In this document: positions 1-10,521 of the stretch, in pieces | How the letters are laid out: each line of letters opens with the position of its first letter | Numbering within the stretch: the first letter of the stretch is position 1 | Notes under the pieces: generated by a model | What the model saw: only the letters and a program-made list of their open reading frames with translations | What the model was told of the DNA's origin: nothing | The model's database searches: none | From: Blastocladiella britannica | Lineage: Eukaryota > Blastocladiomycota > Blastocladiomycetes > Blastocladiales > Blastocladiaceae | Direction of reading: 5' to 3' | Length of the DNA stretch: 30,157 nucleotides | Assembly (NCBI GenBank): GCA_025349905.2 | Contig: MU624704.1 | Coordinates: 1 to 30,157 of the forward strand | Translations under genes and position numbers: made by a program

Positions 1-1
1 T

Positions 2-1326
2 CCTTCGCCACCAGTACCCGACGTGGCAGCGCGAGTGCCCGACGAGGAGGCGCTAGTGCGCGCGTCTTTTGCGGCCTTGTCGGCCTCGTACTGGGCAATG
101 GTCCACTGCCGAGGAGATTTCCAGTCAGGCGAGATGCGCGCAGCGCAGGCAGCAGAATCTTTGTGAAAGAGTGCCATTCGTGTGATCGCGAGGCCTTTAC
201 TCGAGGTCAAGGACATGCCGCCCCTGTCGAGTGCCGACCGCAACCTTCTGACCCCAAAGAGTTTGGGCCACCTCGTGACGCTGGTTGCGAACGAAACCAT
301 GTCCGAGTTCCACAAGGGCGATCCGCTCGAGGTACTGGCTCCCTTGCAGATGGACGTGTGCCGGCGCCTGGATGGAGGAGTCAAAGCTGTCCTTAAAGCG
401 GGTATTGCCTTTTTTTTCTGTCTTTTCATCTGCTGACATATTTGTGGGCGACTGCATTGGCCGGTGATATATGTATGCCGCCGTGAATGCCGCAGCAGAG
501 ATGCTCCCCTGCGGCGCTACCCGAGCTCGTTGCCTCCGCCGCCGACCGGCCCGGGATGCTGAGTGCGACCATCGCGCTTCCTGTCCCATTGCAACACGGC
601 ATCGACTTTGTTCCGGTCTCCATGGCCGAGTTCCAGCGACTTGCTCTGAGTCTCTCCGAAACCGAAAGCCAGCAATGGGTGCTGGTGACGGTCCTAGTCC
701 GTGCCGGCCACGATTACACTTGTCACGCTGGCTTTGCGATCCGCCATGCGATCCACCGCGCCAGCGTGTGCGCTTGTTTGCGCACGCCGCCTTGTTCCCG
801 CCGCCCGATCTCCCAAAGCAATCGAACCCACTGTCCCGGGTGTGGACGGGGTAGCAGACGGCGCTCGATTTTCCCATCCTGCCGCTTGATCTTGACGAGA
901 GCACGACAGAAGTCATCGTGGCCAGCAGCAACCGCTGCCTTCCGACCAACGACCTTATGAACAAAGTGATCATGTCCATTGTGAAAACTCAAGACCAGGT
1001 ATGGTCGTGGGCGCTCGCACAAGTGGCACTGGTGGCGCCCATCACGGTCGCTAGCAAGGCCGTTTATTTCGCGCAGTCGCCCTGTGGCTATGACGTTGCG
1101 CGCGGTCGTGTCGGTCGCAACTCCGATGCCGCCAATGACCAACTGGAAGACGATGCTAGCGAGCATGCTCGACAAGTGCCGCTGGGCGTCGGCGCAGATG
1201 CTACGGATTTTCCATTTAGTAAATGTAATTTTTTCCTCTCTATTTTCCCCAGTCCGGAGGCACCAATCCCGGATCCCGCGCAACTGTCGCCGCGTCATCA
1301 TCCACATTACCGTCCTCTGCTGAATG
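2..1326 (+). pseudogene. Frame-broken coding-like stretch, probably a decayed gene
   Basis: The stretch shows strong third-position GC bias on the plus strand, but in a reading frame that keeps changing. It reads in frame 2 for about 2-401 with a TGA at 164-166, in frame 1 for about 496-760, in frame 0 for about 765-1085 with a TAG at 852-854, and in frame 1 again for about 1080-1218. A plausible 34-nt intron (1219-1252, pyrimidine-rich, ending CCCCAG) would lead to a last exon ending at TGA 1324-1326. Peptide pieces such as LLTPKSLGHLVTLVANETM and MTNWKTMLASMLDKC look protein-like but match no family I recognise. Splicing does not repair all junctions: the AG sites near 495-500 and 1023-1076 do not give the needed phase with plausible intron lengths. 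It could be a pseudogene, a poorly assembled gene, or a gene with splice sites I misjudge. Its last exon overlaps the 3' end of the convergent zinc-finger-like gene. Confidence 0.4.
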
Positions 1327-2369
1327 AGCTGCGGTTGAGCTTGAGGCGCCGTCGTCGGCGTCCGCTGTGGCAACAACCTCACAAAGTGCCTTTTGACACC
1401 TCCCACAATCGGTCTCGGGTTTGACCTGATCCGGCCGGCGCAGTCGCTTGGCGCGCAGGGTGGTCGGGACGTGCACCAAGTAGCAGTGCGGGCAATACTT
1501 TTTCGATTTCCTATAAAAACGACCAAATCAGTTAATCGACTTCAACCTGCTTTCGAAAAAGGCTAAATGTGTACCCGAGATTGCGACGGCACACGCGGCA
1601 CAAGTGCACGCGCACGGGCCGGTCACGCGCGGCCACGGTCAGCGGAACCGAGTACGTCGGATTGTGCACGGAGCGCGTGAGCCGCCGGCACGACGCGCAC
1701 CACATGGGATTGGCAAACAGGGTCGCAAAGGCTATTATGAAATTGCGTTGGTGCCCTTTGAGTGCCAAAATGATAAATGAGAACGAGCGTACGTAGATCC
1801 GTAACCACTTCGCGAGGCTGGGTCCGGCGCTGTTGCTTCCTGGGCGGGCCGTCCATCGGGTCGAGATCCTCTCTGTCAGCCCGCTCATGGCCTTCTGCTG
1901 CTGCGCCATTGCCGCGCTCAAGCTCGCCCTCTTCATCACTGAAATCAAGAGGCACAAGGTCCGGTTGCCACTGCCGCTTACGAACAAAAGCGCTGTTGTT
2001 AGCAGCACTGTCCACGCTGCCGCCAGTCCCAGCAACAAAGGATGCCCGCAACTCGCGCAAATCCTCCTCCACGGTCGTGATTTTGGTCAATTCATCCACC
2101 AAAGGGCGAGGAGCAGGGGCTATTGCTGGTCCGGAGGTCCTTAGTGGTGGTGGTGGTGGGCCGTGAATGGCGGCCCGTGTCACGTCGGCAACCAGGAGAC
2201 CCAGACAGTACAGAGCCGTGGCATCGAACGCGTGCCGGTACTGCGGGGCCGACAGCAATCCACCACCGTTGTTCTCGGGTCCACTGTCACTAGATGCGGC
2301 CAGGTGGTGTATGCTGGCCAGGAGCGCCTCGTTCGGCCAACCATTCGAGTTTTTGTCCATTTTGTCCAT
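1240..2369 (-). CDS. Putative zinc-binding protein with four CxxC knuckles (3 exons, about 342 aa)
   Basis: Exons are 2369-1793, 1755-1575 and 1510-1240. Introns are 1756-1792 (37 nt, GTACGC...AAAG) and 1511-1574 (64 nt, GTACAC...TATAG with a TTAACTGA branch-like site). The frame closes at 342 aa. The N-terminal half is unrecognised: a helical segment (residues about 12-65), a Pro run (PPPPP), then an acidic stretch and a basic patch (RKQQRR). The C-terminal part has four CxxC pairs at residues 212/215, 245/248, 259/262 and 288/291, which suggests one or two structural zinc sites, perhaps a zinc-ribbon or PHD/RING-like fold. The spacing recalls Rpr2/Rpp21-type ribbons only loosely, so I give no function. 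If intron 2 were retained, a stop at 1532 would give 266 aa lacking the last two pairs. Two in-frame Met codons (2369, 2360) could start it. It lies 110 bp downstream of the ABC transporter on the same strand. Confidence 0.68.
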
Positions 2370-2479
2370 TTTCTTGATTTTGAATTTGGTGCTTTTGAAT
2401 CATCTCATGGAAGAGAACGACGACCTTGGACCTCGAGCCGACGCGTATTAAAAAATAACCAGATTACTATATTAAAAAA

Positions 2480-5400
2480 TTACTTGGTCAACTGCTGACG
2501 CTTGCACAGCTTGTAGTACAGCCCCTGCTTGTCGAGCAACTCAAAGTGCGTTCCGCGTTCCTGCACGGTCCCGTTCTTGACCACAAAGATCTGGTCGCAC
2601 CCTTGGATCGTCGACAGCCGGTGCGCAATGGAAATGGTCGTCCGTCCCTGAGCAGCCGCATCCAGCGCCTGCTGAACGACCTTTTCCGCCGCCGAGTCCA
2701 ATGCACTGGTGGCCTCGTCGAGCAACAGGATCTTGGGGTTGCGGATCAGACTGCGCGCAATGCACACCCGCTGCTTTTGCCCGCCGCTCAACTGCGACGA
2801 CGTGACCGACGTGTCGTATCCCTCGGGCAGCGACATGATAAAGTCGTGGATGTTGGCGGCTTTGGCGGCCGCGTACACCTGGTCGTCCGTGACGGTGTCG
2901 CCGTCGCGCACGCCGTACTCGATGTTCTCGCGTAACGTCCCAATAAACAGCGCGGGCTCTTGCGAAACCACGGCCATTTGCTCGCGCAAGTATCGCAAGT
3001 TCCAGTCCTTGACGTCGTACTTTTCAACACTCGTCGTGCCCGATTGCAGCTCGTAGTGACGTAACGCTAAAGCCAGGACCGTGGACTTGCCGCTGCCCGA
3101 GGGCCCGACCAGCGCAACGGACTTGCCGGCCAGCGCCTCAAAGTCCAGGCCCTTCAAGATCTGCGCGTCGGGGCGGCCGGGGTACGCAAACTCGCCCTTG
3201 GTCACTTGCACCTCGCCGGCCACATCGACGGGCGTCAGACCGCCCTCCTTGGTCACGTCGATCGCGGGTACGCGGTCAATCAGGTCAAAGTAGCCAATGG
3301 CCGCGACCTTGGCCTTTTGAACTATTGTATATTTACTTTGTTAGCGCTTTGATTCATCAACGGAAAAAAAATTGAAGAAGCATACCATTGGACGTGAACG
3401 TCGCCGCCTGTGCAAACGAGATAGCCCCAAACAGAATGACAAAGATAGTGTTGAACACGTCCCCCGCGGTGACTCCACCGTCCAGCACGAACCGGTACCC
3501 GGAGTAGAAAGCGATCGCGTACACAAAGAACTGGACCGCCTGCGAGAACCCGAATCCCCAGCTGCCCAGCAACGCTTTCTTCACGCCGGCCCGGTACGGC
3601 ATCTTGACCGACTCGAGGTACCCAGCAATGAAATCGTCCTCGCGCACCAGCGACTTCACGGTGGCAATGTTGATGATGGCGTCGCACGCGCGCTGGCCCG
3701 CGGTCGCGTATGCTTGCCGGGTCTTGCCCGCCGACCCTTGGTTGACCGACACCTCGATGAACGAGCCGATCGCGAGCACGGGCACGCACGCCAGGACCAC
3801 CAGCGTCAGTTTCCACGAGTAGTAAAACGCGAGCCCGACGGCAGAGCCCATGGACACAATCAGTTGCAGCAGGTTGGCTAGGTTCGGACCCGTCAGGTTC
3901 TGGATGCGGTCGGCTTGCTCGGCACTGTTCATTTCATGAGTTGTTAGTATTTAATCAATAAAAGATGAAGAGGAACGACATACAGAATTGCCGTCAAGGC
4001 CCCCGTGCCGTTCTTTTCGTCGTCAAAGAACGCCAAGTCCTGGCGCAAGAATGCCTCGAACGTGGTGACCCGGATACGCTTGGTCAGCCGCTCGCCGGCC
4101 ACCCCAAAGCACCCGAACTGGAACAGGTTGAGCACAAAGTTCATGGCCGTCAGGCCCAGGAACACGTACAGGTAGATCAGCGCCTTGTCCTGGAGCGCCT
4201 GGCCCGTCTCCTGGAACACCGTGAGCACTTTACCCAAGATGATCCCGAACGCTGGCAACAAAAGGCCGTTGATGGTGCCGCAAATCACGCCCGTGATCAG
4301 CACCGGCCACTCGAGCCACTGCATCTTGGCCACGCGCCACAGCGGGACCGACCGCTGCGCCAGGAGTTCCTTGATGGCGGCCTTTTCGCGTTCCTCGCGC
4401 TCGGCCTCGGCCAGCATGTCGACCACGCCGGCACCGCCTTTGGTAGTGGCAGCTGGGTCCTTTTTGTCGGCGGTCCCAGGGCGGGCGGCCGCGGCGGCGG
4501 AAACCGACGCGGCGCTCTTTTTCATGTCCTGCTTTTGGTCAACGTCGTCCAGCTCGTCCGAGTCCGAGCCCTCATCGGCGCCAATATCGGTGGCGGCACT
4601 GGCCAGCTTGTTGCGCGATGCGCCCTGGCGCATGATCAGTTCCTGCGCCTTGACCAGGCCCGCGTACACGGCCCCGCGGGCAATCAGCTCGTCGTGCGTG
4701 CCCTGCTCGACAATCTTGCCCTTGTCCATGCAAATGATCTTGGTGGCGCCGCGGATCGTCGACAATCGGTCTTTTTTTTGGGGGGATGTGATCAGTAAGA
4801 TGCCAAAAAGAAGATTAAAGATAACGTACGGGCAATGACAATCGTGGTGCGTCCCGCCGACGCCTTTTCGAGCGCCTCCTGCACGATCCCCTCCGACTCG
4901 GTATCCAGCGCGGACGTCGCCTCGTCCAGGAGCAAGATCTTGGGGTTCTTGAGGTTGACGCGCGCAATCGCGATCCGTTGTTTTTGGCCGCCACTGAGCA
5001 GTGAACCGCGCTCGCCAACCATCGTGTTGTACCCGTTGGGCAGTTTTGAAATGAACTCGTGCGCGTTGGCGTCGCGGGCGGCCTTCTCGAGCATTTCCTG
5101 GGTCACATGCGTGCCCTCGGGCGCGCCGTAAGCGATGTTTTCGCCGATCGTGGCATCAAACTGTTTGGTTTTGGATAGTTAGGTATCACGTCAACGTCAA
5201 AAAAAAATAAAGTCAATGGACATACAAGAATCGGCTCCTGCGACACCAACCCGATCCGCGACCGCAACCATTTTAGTTCGAGCTCGCGCAAGTCGACGCC
5301 ATCGACTTTGACGCTTCCACCCAGCACGTCAAAGTACCGTTCGAGCAACTGAATGGTTGTGGACTTGCCCGACCCCGAAAGTCCGACCAGCGCTACCGTG

Positions 5401-7066
5401 GTGCCCGCTTCGGCGGTCATCGAGAACTTGTCGAGCACGGACACGTCGGGCCGCGACGGGTACGCGAAATCGACGTCCTCGAACGCCAGCGCGCCGCGCA
5501 GATCTTCCAGGGTGCGAGTTCCCGAAACGATGGCGGCGCGCGAGTCAATCACTTCAAACAAGCGGCCGGCGGCGCCGCGTGCTTTGGCGAGCGCTTGGAT
5601 CGAAGGCGATAAGTTGAGGATCGAGAAGGAGCCGATGGTGATGGAAAACAACACTTTCTGTAGTTATTTTGCAATTGGGTTGGGTCAGTCAATGAGGGAT
5701 CCAAATAAAGAAAAAATGAGTATAAACATACAAGAACATCTCCACCACTAATCTCGAGATCCCCGACCAGCTTGGCCCCGTACCAGAACCCCAGTCCAAA
5801 GAGCAAGTACAGCAGGCCAAAGAAGGTGCCGAACCCGGCGCCGGCAATCCACGCTTTACGTTCGTTGGCCTTGACCACCGACTCGAGCAACGCATCAAAC
5901 TTGCGGATCGCACGCTGTTGGCCGCCAAACGCGGCCACAGTGCGGATATTGGCCAGCACCTCCTGGGCCACGGCACCGGCAGCCGAGTACGCGGCTTGCG
6001 AGGTGGCGGTACCGGTCGAAAACACGCGGCCGACAACAATACCGGAAACAGCGAATGCGGGGAGTGTCGCGAGAAGGACCAGCGTGAGTTTCCATGACTG
6101 GACGAATGCGATTACGCTTTACAAATTTTCCGTTAGTAAGCGATGCTCACAAGAATAAAGAATAAGTACGTACAATCCGGCAATAAACTGGGTCGAGTAC
6201 GCGACGCCCTGAGCCGCGCGCTCGGAAATACCTTCTTGGAACAAGAGCGTATCACTATAGTACAATCCAGAGAGTCAGTTACATTCATTCCATACATGAA
6301 GAAAAAGGCATTGTACCTGGTAAGCTGCGTGGTCAAGTCCCCGGCCTTGTTGGAGTCAAACCAGGCGATATCCTGGCGCATGACGGCCGTGATGAACTTG
6401 GCCCGCACCATGCGCGCCTGGCGCTCGCCCGCCCACGACCAGAACGCCTGCATCAAGTATGCGCCAAACATGGTCGCGCACCCGATCCCAATGAACATGA
6501 GCGTCTGTTTGACCACTTTGGTTTTGAGGTCCTCGGCCGCAGCGTCCAGGACCGAGGCGGGCAAGCCCGGGTTGGCCCGGATCATCTCGTACGCGATGAA
6601 GGGCTGCACGATGTCGCCGAGAATGACCGAGATGATGGGTCTATTTTAGGGAGTGAGTCACATAGCTGCATGCAAATGCATAAGAAAGAACGACAACGCA
6701 CTGCGTAACACCGTATCCCACGGCCCCAAGCCCGCCAATAAACATCAGGAGATAGTCGGTGGCATCGGCGAACCGGAACAGCGACGCGACCGACGCGACG
6801 GGAGGCGACGGGGTGGCGGCATCTTCACCATCACCTTTGGAACTGCCGCTATCAGTGGTGGCACCCATTTCAGCTGCAGGGTTCGCGAGCCCGGTAGCAG
6901 AGGTGGTGGCGGTGCCACGCATGGTGTCCACGAGCGGGATCGGCGCGTCGTCCGCAATTGCAGTTGTTGTAGCAGTGGTCATTTGTGACGGTTGGACGTC
7001 GTGGGTGGCAACGGGAACGTAGTTGGGTTGCGTGGAGCCGGGAAGGGCTGTATCCGTCGATGGCAT
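2480..7066 (-). CDS. Full-length ABCB-type (P-glycoprotein/MDR-like) ABC exporter, 9 exons
   Basis: ATP-driven multidrug or lipid exporter of the ABCB family, arranged TMD1-NBD1-TMD2-NBD2, predicted 1361 aa. Exons: 7066-6702, 6640-6317, 6254-6174, 6116-5732, 5657-5226, 5160-4830, 4770-3984, 3924-3386, 3321-2480. The eight introns are 57-74 nt, begin GTAC/GTAT/GTGC, and all junctions keep frame. NBD1 has Walker [10 protein letters not shown], signature LSGGQKQR, Walker [13 protein letters not shown], and an H-loop IAHRLSTI restored exactly across the 4771-4829 intron. NBD2 has [29 protein letters not shown] and IAHRLSTI. Both sites keep the catalytic Glu after Walker B, so both look active. 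The linker between halves is long, acidic and Ala-rich (about 4380-4640), as in other P-glycoproteins. The first 120 residues are a Thr/Ala-rich cytosolic tail. A TATATAA box lies only 9 nt upstream of the ATG, so a later Met (for example at 6982) may be the real start. Substrate cannot be told from sequence. Confidence 0.93.
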
Positions 7067-7400
7067 TCTTCAGTTTATATAACTTTTCAATTGAGCAAGG
7101 GCAAGAGTGAGGGCAAAAAAATCGTGAAGTGGTGGCCGCAGCGGATCGATCGAATATTTGAAGGGTTTTCAAATGGCTGCATCAAATTGCCCCGCTCATT
7201 GCCCTAGTCACTTCACGCAACAGCCGCCGGAATGAAGAAAAATGTTGGGTTAAATTCCCTGCGCGTTCCATCCGCACGGCGAGCGACCTAGTCGATGGCC
7301 AACTTTCCCGTGAATTGCCAGAAAAAAACGTGGCAACATCCCCACTCATTGTAAATAAGCATTTATGTGCAATTGAAAAATTGAAAAAAAAAAAAAACCC
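7067..7400. other. Intergenic region between transporter and protease genes
   Basis: This 334-bp gap lies between the 5' end of the ABC transporter and the 3' end of the upstream protease, both on the minus strand. It should hold the transporter promoter and the protease terminator/poly(A) region. An A-run at 7384-7397 lies just beyond the protease stop codon. No convincing ORF, RNA gene or repeat is seen. Confidence 0.5.
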
Positions 7401-9186
7401 TTAGTCCTGGGCCACCACCGGCGTCCACTGAGCGCGCTGGTGACGCCGACGCCGTACCAGCTTGGTCGCGACCACGGCTGCCACTGCTCCGACCACGGCC
7501 ACGATCCCAATTGCAATCCCGACCCACCCGCCCGTCGAAATCCCACCTCCGCCTTCCGTGTCGCCAATGGCCGATGCCGTCGATCCAATCGCCGGATTCC
7601 CTCCATTTCCATTGCCGTTCCCGGATGCGGCCGCGTCCAGGGCGACGCCGTCAGCCGACCACGCGCCAGAGTCAAACACGTCCGCGTCGGTTCCAGCGCC
7701 AAACACGGGCGGGTCCGGGTTCACGTCAATGGCCGGCGGGAGGCGCAAGAACAGGTTGGGTTCGCCTTGCGAAATGCCCGAGACGCCGTCGATCTGTGCT
7801 CGCGCCTTCAAGTACGACCAGGCTTGCGGGCCAGTGTAGCCCTGAGAAATGAGGACTGCCAGTGCACCCGACACGTACGGCCTATTTTCTTTTATCAGAT
7901 CCATGTAGTGAGATGAAACAGTGAAAGGAGATTGGCGTACGCGGCAAAACTGGTCCCTTGGACAATGGCAAACTCCGAGTTCTGAGGTCCAGCGTCGGCG
8001 GTCCGGATTCCCGTCTACCAAGTGAATGCAATGAGATGAGATGGACCCATCCATATAAAAAATATAAACGTACAGCAGGTGCAAAGATCTGCACGCACTT
8101 CCCGTAATTGCTCTTTTCCCAGCGCACCTGCTTGGCCGCGGCGGGATCGTACGCCGTCCCCGCCACCGTGATCACGCCCTTGACCCGGGCCGGGATCATC
8201 CGGCACGCATTGACGTTGTCGTTGCCCGCAGCGACCACCACCGGAATGCCCATGCTCATGAGCTGCTGAATGGCCTTTTCTTCCGGGTACGCAGTGTCCG
8301 CGGACGACGGAGGGGAGGTGGTGGCAAGCGACAGGTTGACAATGGCCGAGCGCGGCCGTGGGCTGTTTTTTTCCAGATTGTATACTTGCAGTAAACCCGC
8401 GAGCAGGCCGGAGGAAGTGGCGTTGGTGGAGGACGTGGACATGACTTTGATGCCGACCAAGGTTGTTTGCTGTATTCCTTTTTTTTCTGAGTATTTTTAG
8501 TGTGGTATAAACAGAAAAGGAAAGTGCGTACCTTGGCAACACCGGAATCGCGACCTCCAATCACTGCAGCCACGCCAGTACCGTGCGACCCCGCGTCCGT
8601 CAGAGGCTCGGCCGGGATGGTGGTGTAGTTCATGCTAGCGCGCGATCCGGGCGATCCGTCAAAGTTGCCAAACTCGGAGTGGTCGGCATTGATCCCCGAG
8701 TCGAGCTATACTTTACCCATTTCATTTGAGTATCATTTCGTAAGGTGTATGAGATGTACGTACAACGTAGACGGTGGCATGCAGCCCACCCTCGGTGTCG
8801 AACCGGTACACGCCGTCCATCTTTCCGTCAATGGAGTCTATGTTCTTGTGGCATCAGATAGATAGATACACAATCACAGTAAGATATAAAATTTTACCAA
8901 GAGCAGGCGTCATGCTACCCCCCTGCACGCCGACCATCGCGTGCTCGTAGGTCAGTTCCGGAAGCACCGACCGCACGCCGGCAATGGCCGCCAGTGCATC
9001 GCGCATGGCCACCGAGGCATCGCCCATGTCCAGGACGGGCACCACCAGCGTCTTGACCGACCCGAAATCGTAAGCCACCGTCGCAGCTGCTGATTTGGAG
9101 GCTCGGGAGATCAGGTTGGCCACTGCCGCGCGCGTGGCGTCCAGGTCTGCGGCGGGGTCCAGGTCGACAATCCAGTTTTTGGTCAT
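7401..9186 (-). CDS. Subtilisin-like serine protease (S8) with C-terminal membrane anchor, 6 exons
   Basis: Exons: 9186-8898, 8837-8764, 8705-8532, 8469-8074, 8014-7941, 7881-7401. Introns are 58-62 nt and the model closes at 495 aa. Residues 1 to about 90 resemble an inhibitor I9-type propeptide. The proteinase K-like catalytic triad is complete: Asp123 (VLDSGINADH), His162 (GSHGTG) and Ser333 (GTSFAAPYVSG). The oxyanion Asn is Asn262 (AAGNDN). The Ser and Asp motifs are each rebuilt by splicing, which supports the model. The C-terminus has a Gly/Asn-rich linker, a hydrophobic helix (about 453-475) and a basic RRRRHQR tail, as in a type I membrane anchor. No signal peptide is visible at the N-terminus. 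An in-frame TGA lies just upstream of the ATG, and only 106 bp separate it from the divergent neighbour. Either a small 5' exon is missed or secretion is unconventional. A short GATA tandem (about 8856-8867) lies inside intron 1. Confidence 0.9.
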
Positions 9187-9292
9187 TTTTCAGTGGTTTA
9201 ATTAAGCCAAGGCGAGAAGAAAGTTAACGCTGAGCATTCGGTGAGTGTGGCACTCGCCTTCCTCTTTCGGCCAAACCACAACAAAAAGAAAG

Positions 9293-10456
9293 ATGATTCA
9301 GCACGTGGTCGACCTCGTCCTCGCTGCCGCCGTGGCCGCGCATGATGGGTGCGACACGCCCGGGCTCGCAGCCTACGCGCTCGTCACCTCCGACGTAATA
9401 CACACGAAATCCACCATCATGCACCACGGGTTCTGGTTCCAACCCGGGCACGTGTCGGCCCTCGGGTCCACCGACTTGCTGCAGTGGTGGGACGACTGGC
9501 ACCGCAGTCGCGGCCAACGAATGGTTCCTCACAAACTGTGCATCATCAATGCGTGCAAACAAGAAAATGTCCAAGTACTTGACTGGTGGTATGCCTGGCA
9601 CAAGGACCATGGTGTACCGTTTCCGTCTTGCCCTCCGATGGGATACTGGTCGGGACTCGCTGAAGCGTCCTTGGCTGAGCACTGGGACGTGCTCGAGTGG
9701 TGGAAGCGTATGCACCGCGAGCACGGCGTCCCGTTCCACGTCGAAGACAAGGCCGTGGACCGCGCTTCGGGTGACGGAAATATTTCTCTGCTAGACTGGT
9801 GGTGGGACTTGCATAAGACCGATGGCCTGCCGTTTCGCTATTCGAAGTGGTCGCTAGCGCTGGCCTCAGCTCATGGGCGTATGGAATCGCTCGACTGGTG
9901 GTGGGACAAGCACGTACATCATGGCGTGACGCTTCAGTACGACGGGGCCGTGGACCAAGCTTCGGGGGCCGGCCAGTTGGCGGCGCTGCAATGGTGGTGG
10001 GCCAAATCTACCTTAACCGGTGCAACCATCGCATTCCATTATACGCAGTCCTCGGTCTCCAACGCAGCAGGGCACGGTCATACCCACATTTTGGACTGGT
10101 GGTGGCACATGCACAAGACCCACAACCTCGAGTTCAAGTATACCTCGCGTGCGATCGTGTACTCCACGTCGTTCGGGCGTACGAACTCGCTCGACTGGTT
10201 CTGGAACTTGAGCACCCAAGAAGGAGATGTGCCCATGAAATATTCGCGCGACGCGTTTGACTGGTCGTCTCGTCATGCCCAATTGGCGGCGCTGGACTGG
10301 TGGAAGGATAAAGTGAACCATGGCGCGCGCGCGTCTTGGGGACGCGTGCGCAAGAACTGCGCGATGGAAGGGTACAACCAGGTCCCGGACGCGACGTTGG
10401 TGTGGTGGGCGACGCATGGACCGACGCTCTTGCCGCAGGCATTTTCCGATCAATAG
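9293..10456 (+). CDS. Tryptophan-rich tandem-repeat protein (degenerate ankyrin-like), 387 aa
   Basis: Single-exon gene. The ATG at 9293 is preferred over an upstream in-frame GTG at 9245. The protein consists largely of units of about 38-44 residues built around a core like LDWWWDLHKTDGLPFRYS, followed by a helix of the type AxxxASxxGxxxxLDWW. At least eight units are visible, with cores LLQWWDDWH, VLDWWYAWH, VLEWWKRMH, LLDWWWDLH, SLDWWWDKH, ALQWWWAKS, ILDWWWHMH, SLDWFWNLS and ALDWWKDK. The two-helix layout and the Gly at the turn recall ankyrin repeats whose second helix has gained Trp-Trp-Trp. Such repeats are known as expanded families in some zoosporic fungi and oomycetes (from memory, not checked). 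No signal peptide, TM segment or enzymatic motif is seen, so a protein-binding scaffold role is likely but unproven. It is divergent from the protease (106 bp) and convergent with the beta-helix gene (65 bp). Confidence 0.85.
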   Translation: MIQHVVDLVLAAAVAAHDGCDTPGLAAYALVTSDVIHTKSTIMHHGFWFQPGHVSALGSTDLLQWWDDWHRSRGQRMVPHKLCIINACKQENVQVLDWWYAWHKDHGVPFPSCPPMGYWSGLAEASLAEHWDVLEWWKRMHREHGVPFHVEDKAVDRASGDGNISLLDWWWDLHKTDGLPFRYSKWSLALASAHGRMESLDWWWDKHVHHGVTLQYDGAVDQASGAGQLAALQWWWAKSTLTGATIAFHYTQSSVSNAAGHGHTHILDWWWHMHKTHNLEFKYTSRAIVYSTSFGRTNSLDWFWNLSTQEGDVPMKYSRDAFDWSSRHAQLAALDWWKDKVNHGARASWGRVRKNCAMEGYNQVPDATLVWWATHGPTLLPQAFSDQ

Positions 10457-10521
10457 ATATTTTTACTAAGATAAGTGAAGCTGCAGAAAAACCAAGATAA
10501 ACAATGGCAAAAACTCGAGCT

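Noticed and set aside
164..166. TGA read as a sense codon (recoding)
   Set aside because: Other genes here (for example those ending at 16903, 25038 and 26911) use TGA as a normal stop, so recoding is not supported.
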